DNA of 47,405 bases from Lachnospiraceae bacterium AM93-12TA. GTDB taxonomy: Bacteria > Bacillota > Clostridia > Lachnospirales > Lachnospiraceae. The translations under genes and the position numbers were made by a program. The stretch is from contig JAQERH010000023.1 in NCBI GenBank assembly GCA_027698105.1, positions 1 to 47,405 of the forward strand, read 5' to 3'. The notes below the pieces were generated by a model, which saw only the letters and a list, made by a program, of their open reading frames with translations, did no database searches and was not told the DNA's origin. Each line of letters begins with the position of its first letter. Positions within the stretch are counted from its first letter, which is position 1. Shown one piece after another: positions 42,882-47,405 of this stretch.

Positions 42882-42916
42882 AGTGACAAGTATTCCTAGA
42901 TACTTGTCACTTTTTT
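42882..42916 (+). terminator. Intra-operon terminator between binding protein and permease genes
   Basis: A perfect 12-bp stem (42,882-42,893 with 42,900-42,911) with a 6-nt loop and a T run to 42,916, followed at once by AGGAGGG, the permease ribosome binding site. Partial termination would keep the binding protein more abundant than the membrane subunits. Confidence 0.85.
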
Positions 42917-42927
42917 AGGAGGGTAAA

Positions 42928-43608
42928 ATGAATTTTGATTTTGAAAGTTTTTGGAAAATGCTTCCAATTGTTTTAAGCGGATTTAAAACTACGTTACTGT
43001 TATCGATTATTGCACTTTTCTTTTCAATTTTACTGGGTTTTGTGTTGGCTGCTTCCAGAAATTATAATATTCCAGTTTTAAAACAGTGTTCAGTTGTTTA
43101 TACTTCTTTTTTTAGAAGTACACCATTCGTAGCACAGTTATTTGTATTTTATTATGGATTTGCTCAGATGTCGGAGTTCGTAAGAAATATGACAGGATTT
43201 TGGGCGGTTACCATGGTATTATCATTAAACTTTGCTGCATATATGGGAGAAAATATTCGTGCTTCCATAACATCAGTGGATAAAGGACAATACGAAGCAG
43301 GACGGGCAATAGGGCTGACAGCTTGGCAGACGATGTATCGTATTGTACTTCCTCAGGCAGCAAGGGTTGCAGTTCCAACTATGGGAAATACATTTGCCAA
43401 CTTATTTAAATCAACATCATTAGCATTTACAGTTGGTGTAATGGATATGATGGCATATGCAAAAAATCAGGTACAAATTACATATAGGTATATGGAAGGA
43501 TATGTTATTGTATTAATTGTGTACTGGATTATTTTATCAATTGTAACCTGGGGACAGTCAGTTATTGAGAAAAAAATGAGTAAACCGTATGTACAGGAGG
43601 CAAAGTAG
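42928..43608 (+). CDS. Amino-acid ABC transporter permease
   Basis: A 226-residue inner-membrane subunit of the HisM/GlnP type with about five helices. The loop that contacts the ATPase (EAGRAIGLTAWQTMYRIVLP) is clear, as is the FFRSTPFVAQLFVFYYG segment. Only one permease gene is present, so it probably works as a homodimer. It lies directly downstream of the intra-operon terminator and overlaps its ATPase partner's ribosome binding site region. Confidence 0.93.
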   Translation: MNFDFESFWKMLPIVLSGFKTTLLLSIIALFFSILLGFVLAASRNYNIPVLKQCSVVYTSFFRSTPFVAQLFVFYYGFAQMSEFVRNMTGFWAVTMVLSLNFAAYMGENIRASITSVDKGQYEAGRAIGLTAWQTMYRIVLPQAARVAVPTMGNTFANLFKSTSLAFTVGVMDMMAYAKNQVQITYRYMEGYVIVLIVYWIILSIVTWGQSVIEKKMSKPYVQEAK

Positions 43609-43609
43609 A

Positions 43610-44359
43610 ATGGAACAAAAAGAAATATTAAGAGTACAGGGGTTGAAAAAAAATTTTGGCACAAATGAGATTTTGAAAGGAATTGATTTTGAAGTTAAAG
43701 CAGGAGAAGTGGTCTGCATTATCGGCCCGTCTGGAACAGGAAAATCTACTTTACTGCGCTGCGTGAATTTTTTAGAAAAACCAACGGCTGGAAGTATTCA
43801 GATTTGTGATACAAAAATTACTGTACCTCATATGAAAAGAAAAGACATAGCAAAATTGAGAAGTAAAACAGCTATGGTATTTCAGAACTATAATTTATTT
43901 AAAAATAAAACAGCAATACAAAATGTTATGGAACCAATGACACAGGTACAAAAAATGCCGGCGAAAGAGGCAGAAGCAGAAGCAATGGAATTGCTTACCA
44001 AGGTAGGATTGGAAGAAAAACGTGATTTTTATCCTGCACATATGTCTGGAGGACAGCAGCAGCGTGTAGGAATTGCGAGAGCAATGGCAGTTAAGCCAGA
44101 TATTTTATTGTTTGATGAGCCGACATCATCCTTGGATCCTGAGTTAGTAGGTGAAGTCTTAGAGGTTATTCGTTCACTGGCGAAGTCACATACTACCGCT
44201 ATGCTTTTAGTAACACATGAAATGCGTTTTGCAAAGGAAGTGTCTGATAAGATTATCTTCATGGATGGAGGATATATTTTACAGTCTGGAACAGCAGAAG
44301 AAATTTTTAATAGCAATAACAGCCGAATTCGAAAATTTGTAGACAGTGTTTCAAAATAA
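43610..44359 (+). CDS. Amino-acid ABC transporter ATP-binding protein
   Basis: A 249-residue ABC ATPase of the GlnQ/TcyC type: Walker A GPSGTGKST, Q-loop MVFQNYNLFKNKT, signature MSGGQQQR, Walker B LLFDEPTSSLDPE and switch THEM. It powers the importer. The start at 43,610 follows AGGAGG by 9 nt, immediately after the permease stop. Confidence 0.95.
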   Translation: MEQKEILRVQGLKKNFGTNEILKGIDFEVKAGEVVCIIGPSGTGKSTLLRCVNFLEKPTAGSIQICDTKITVPHMKRKDIAKLRSKTAMVFQNYNLFKNKTAIQNVMEPMTQVQKMPAKEAEAEAMELLTKVGLEEKRDFYPAHMSGGQQQRVGIARAMAVKPDILLFDEPTSSLDPELVGEVLEVIRSLAKSHTTAMLLVTHEMRFAKEVSDKIIFMDGGYILQSGTAEEIFNSNNSRIRKFVDSVSK

Positions 44360-44377
44360 AAGGAGGAGCAGCCAAAA

Positions 44378-45553
44378 ATGAGACATAATTTTGATGAAAA
44401 GGTAAATCGAGTAGGTTCTAACTGTGAGAAGTGGGATTTAGAAGGAGAGTCTGGAAAGTTAATTCCATTAGGTGTGGCAGATACAGATTTTAAAGCACCT
44501 GAAGAAGTAATTAATGCAGTGAAAAAAAAGGCAGAATTTGGTGTATATGCATACGGAATTTTACCTGAAAAAAGATTTAAAAAAGCTATTGAAGGCTGGT
44601 ATGACAGGCGTTTTCAGTGTACAGTGGACGAAGACGCACTTTGCTATTCTCAAGGAATTATGCCAGGTGCCTTATGGATGCTGTTACTTGCTTTAACGAA
44701 ACAGGAGGACGAGGTACTGCTTCAGGAACCAGTTTATCATAATATGAGAATTATTACAGAGAATATGAATCGGAAAGTAATCAGTAACACTTTAAAATTG
44801 ATGGACAACAAATATGAAATTGATTGGGAAGATTTTGAAGAAAAAGTAAAGCGTCCAGAATGTAAGGTATTTTTACTCTGCAGTCCTCACAATCCTGTGG
44901 GACGAGTTTGGACTGTAGGCGAGTTGGAGAGAATGTGTCAGCTCTGCATAAAGCATAATGTTTTTATTTTGTGTGATGAAATTCATAGTGATATTGTATA
45001 CAAAGGATATAAACATATCCCATTGTTTTCATTATCAGAAGAAATAGCACAGCATTGTGCAATCATGAATTCTCCCAGCAAAACCTTTAATGTTGCTGGA
45101 TTTTTTACAGCATTTGTTATTATTTATAATAAGGAAGTACGTGACAAATACCTGGAAGTATACAGGAGATTTCATTTTGACCATAATTTTATAGGTGCAG
45201 AAGCTCTGATTTCAGCATATAATGAGTGCGAATATTATGTTGATGAGCAGAATGCATATTTTTATGATAATATTCAGCGGGTAAAAGAATTTATCGAGAG
45301 AGTTATGCCAGAAGTTAAAATTATCGAACCTGAAGCATCATATCTTCTGTGGTTAGATTGCAGGGATTGGGGCTTAACGTCAGAAGAACTGATGGATTTG
45401 TTCAAATCCTGGGGAGTACGCATGAATGATGGAAGTATGTACGGAGCATCTGGACGGGGATTTTTACGCATGAATATTGCAACTCAGACAGAAACGCTGA
45501 AAGAAGCACTTGATAGAATTGAAAAAGGGTATAGTCATTGGAAGAAAAAATAA
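44378..45553 (+). CDS. PLP-dependent C-S lyase/aminotransferase, MalY/PatB family
   Basis: A 391-residue fold-type I enzyme. The PLP-binding Lys235 lies in NSPSKTFNVAG; LCSPHNPVGRVWT and FILCDEIHSDI supply the cofactor contacts. The MalY/PatB group beta-cleaves cystathionine, cysteine or cystine, releasing sulfide or thiol, pyruvate and ammonia. Its place in the importer operon, 18 nt after the ATPase with AGGAGG, suggests that it degrades the imported compound. Codon choice is more A/T-rich than in the ribosomal genes, as for the other three genes of this operon. Confidence 0.92.
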   Translation: MRHNFDEKVNRVGSNCEKWDLEGESGKLIPLGVADTDFKAPEEVINAVKKKAEFGVYAYGILPEKRFKKAIEGWYDRRFQCTVDEDALCYSQGIMPGALWMLLLALTKQEDEVLLQEPVYHNMRIITENMNRKVISNTLKLMDNKYEIDWEDFEEKVKRPECKVFLLCSPHNPVGRVWTVGELERMCQLCIKHNVFILCDEIHSDIVYKGYKHIPLFSLSEEIAQHCAIMNSPSKTFNVAGFFTAFVIIYNKEVRDKYLEVYRRFHFDHNFIGAEALISAYNECEYYVDEQNAYFYDNIQRVKEFIERVMPEVKIIEPEASYLLWLDCRDWGLTSEELMDLFKSWGVRMNDGSMYGASGRGFLRMNIATQTETLKEALDRIEKGYSHWKKK

Positions 45554-45693
45554 ATTAATAATCTGATACAAAATTCACTATAAAATAAGAATAATATCTA
45601 GTTGTTCCGTCAGTTCACAGAAATATATTTTATTCTGATGATAATGTCAATATTTTTTGCAAAAATTAAATTCAGCCGTTTGGTGGCCGGCAG
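45554..45693. other. A/T-rich spacer without recognised features
   Basis: 140 bases between the lyase gene and the transposase remnant. I see no convincing terminator, promoter or coding frame. Confidence 0.4.
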
Positions 45694-45948
45694 TCAATCG
45701 GCAATGATATCAGACATCAGATCATCCTCTGCTTTGAACAGATGATCCATGTTCATGTAGCATCTGGTTCCCCAGTTGGTTGCTGCTACATGACGCAGTC
45801 TGGCACATACGAGCATCAGAGCACTCTGCCCATCAGGAAAAGCACCGATTGCTTTTGTTCGGCGTTTGATCTTACGATTGAGGCACTTGTTTGTCCGGAT
45901 TCTGGTCCAATGTTGGGTTGGAAAATCCATGTAGCTTAGAGAGACCAT
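45694..45948 (-). pseudogene. IS256-type transposase C-terminal remnant
   Basis: An 84-codon frame whose product resembles the C-terminal end of IS256-family transposases (WTRIRTNKCLNRKIKRRTKA, then IGAFPDGQSALMLVCARLRH). The usual RTTN-ERLNREIRRR block seems to have lost a few residues (RTNKC directly followed by LNRKIKRR). The catalytic domain is missing; the upstream side is replaced by the IS1182-like element starting near 45,950. Non-functional. Confidence 0.72.
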
Positions 45949-45954
45949 TTCAAG

Positions 45955-45973
45955 TTGAACCTGTTGACAAACG
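45955..45973. repeat. Candidate left end of the IS1182-like element
   Basis: TTGAACCTGTTGACAAACG shows partial similarity, as an imperfect inverted copy, to 47,361-47,385 (TTGAA and ACAAAC shared with similar spacing). It is weak evidence for terminal inverted repeats. Confidence 0.3.
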
Positions 45974-46033
45974 AAAGAAAAATGGCTTTCTGTATGGTAT
46001 ACTTATTATACCAATTACAGGAGGTCATTTTTT

Positions 46034-47338
46034 ATGATGGGAAAACAAAGCGAACAAATCCAGATGGTCATCCTTGACATCGATTCTATGATTCCAGAGG
46101 CTCATCTTCTGAGACGGATTAAAAACTGTGTAAATTTTGATTTTATATACGAAAAGGCAGCTCCCTATTATTCTCCGATTGGAAGAAAATCGATTGTTCC
46201 CGTTGTTCTGATAAAAATGCTGCTGATTGGTTATCTTTATGGGATCAAGTCAGAACGGAGACTTGAGGAGGAAGTATCTCTTAATCTTGCTTACCGATGG
46301 TTTTGTGGAATTGATTTGATGCATAAAGTACCGGACCATTCCACATTCAGCCAGAATAGAAGAAGACGTTTTCAGGAGGCTGGCATATTCCGGGAAATTT
46401 TTAATGAGATCGTACTGAAATGTATTGGGCTCGTATCGGGCGAAACCGGTGTTGCGGATGGCTCCTTTCTTCCGTCCAATGTATCCTGGGACAGCCGCTA
46501 TGAGGCAGTTGAAACGGTTCAGCAATCCACTGTAAAATATATGGAAGAACTGGAAGCAGAGCTTTCATCCATGCCTGGATATAAAGAACCGGAACATGTA
46601 ACAAGAGAGAAAGAGTTTTTAAAAAGCCGGACCGATCCAGAGTGTGGCTATATCCATCAGGCCCGTAAAAAGGGGCTGGGGTATCTGACGGAGAGGACAG
46701 TGGATACCAGTCATGGAATTATTATCGGTGTGGATTGTTATCCTGCTAACCGGAAGGAAAGTGATATAATCCTGGAACATTTAAAAGGACAGCCTTGTAA
46801 CTATCAGGAAATTGGATTAGATGGCGGATATGATATAGGAGCGGTACACAGAGGACTGGAGTTATTAGGGATTCAAGGTTATACAGCTATTCGTGAATAT
46901 CAGAACAATGCAATGAAAAAAGGATTCTGTTATGAGGAAGCAACCGATCGCTTTGTATGTAGACAGGGAGAATAGTTAGCATTTCAGAAATTAATTTATA
47001 AAAAGTCAACCCAGAACTATTACCGTTTATATAGCCGTTCAAAGAAACAATGTAAAAACTGCCCCCATTTTTCATCTTGTGCCACAGTTCTCGGTACAGT
47101 CCGGATCTATGCAAGTGCTTATTATCCCTCATTTTATCGAAACAGCAAGAAAGTAGGGACCAGTAACTATCTGAGGGTCATGCGCTTTAGAAAGATATGG
47201 GCAGAAGGGACATTTGCAGTTTTAAAACGAGAATATAAATGAAATAAAATCCAGAAAAGAGGCCTTCAGAAAGAAATCGAAGAATGCCTCTTATCAGCAA
47301 CGGCATTAAATCTAAAAAGGCTGGTAAAAGCGGTTTAG
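46034..47338 (+). pseudogene. IS1182-like (DUF772/DDE) transposase with two in-frame stop codons
   Basis: A reading frame of 435 codons if two stops are ignored: TAG at 46,973-46,975 and TGA at 47,240-47,242. The sequence after each stop continues the transposase in the same frame (KLIYKKSTQNYYRLYSRSKK, then KIQKRGLQKEIEECLLSATA). N-terminal DUF772-type region, first Asp in VADGSFLPSN and second in GLDGGYDIGAVHR precede the first stop. The catalytic Glu in RKIWAEGTFAVLKREY lies after it, so the 313-residue product should be inactive. AGGAGG precedes the start. Confidence 0.85.
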
Positions 47339-47360
47339 ATAACCGAATTTACCGGGAGTA

Positions 47361-47385
47361 TCCCAAAGTTTGTGTAAACCTTCAA
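47361..47385. repeat. Candidate right end of the IS1182-like element
   Basis: Read on the minus strand this segment starts TTGAAGGTTTACACAAAC, resembling 45,955-45,973. The window ends too soon to see target duplications. Confidence 0.3.
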
Positions 47386-47405
47386 ACTGATGTAAGATAG
47401 ACTTA

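Noticed and set aside
1..47405. CRISPR arrays, tRNA or rRNA genes, prophage or defence systems
   Set aside because: I found no regularly spaced direct repeats, no cloverleaf with a T-psi-C-like arm, no rRNA sequence and no phage or nuclease genes beyond IS remnants.

Overview
The window looks like chromosome from an anaerobic Firmicute of the class Clostridia, most likely a Lachnospiraceae member. The basis is inference from protein style and gene order: a combined S10-spc-alpha ribosomal operon carrying adk, map, a KOW-domain gene, infA, rpmJ and rpsD; AGGAGG ribosome binding sites; a zinc-type S14; a C-minus S4; and Lachnospiraceae-like accessory proteins. I ran no database search.

Region 1 (1-7,500, mostly + strand) holds a truncated GGDEF protein, an Ogt-type DNA repair methyltransferase, a flavin-binding split-barrel protein, an ABC-F ATPase behind a promoter plus hairpin leader, a sugar-nucleotidyltransferase-like protein, a dicarboxylate/amino-acid:cation symporter and a small membrane protein. 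Region 2 (7,440-11,700, - strand) is a fructose module: fruK-fruA driven by a promoter overlapped by a 14-bp motif that recurs 73 bp upstream, then a structured repeat, a terminator and a DeoR-type regulator.

Region 3 (11,790-24,120) encodes surface and envelope functions plus housekeeping: a membrane-anchored SGNH hydrolase with a DUF4358-like lipoprotein, exonuclease III, a Uup-like ABC-F ATPase, then the most unusual gene of the window. This is one reading frame joining a GlgX/isoamylase-like GH13 domain that has lost all three catalytic acids to an internal signal-peptide-like segment and an intact subtilisin-type (S8) protease. It overlaps a CPBP (CAAX-type) membrane protease gene by one base, and an acyltransferase follows. 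A convergent methyltransferase and a cell-wall-binding repeat protein complete the region.

Region 4 (24,286-41,812) is the ribosomal supercluster rpsJ to rplQ, including secY, adk, map, infA and rpoA. Its spacers are rich in hairpins: an S10 leader with a long-range helix, a three-hairpin spacer before rplB, a 278-nt structured spacer between rpsN and rpsH, a folded leader before adk, and a 698-nt break with terminator, repeat and promoter before rpmJ. Region 5 (41,906-45,553) is an A+T-richer operon for a polar amino-acid ABC importer plus a MalY/PatB-type C-S lyase, with an intrinsic terminator between the binding protein and permease genes; cystine or another sulfur amino acid is the likely substrate. 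Region 6 (45,694-47,405) is insertion-sequence debris: an IS256-type remnant next to an IS1182-like transposase with two in-frame stops.

The two leading candidates for something undescribed are the pseudo-glycosidase/subtilase fusion (16,360-19,551) and a family of structured elements (8,448-8,618; 37,975-38,141; and two shorter relatives at 31,302-31,413). The latter share nested stems, tandem G-A/A-G internal loops and a GCC-tetraloop-GGC tip. The two long copies differ by paired, structure-preserving substitutions.
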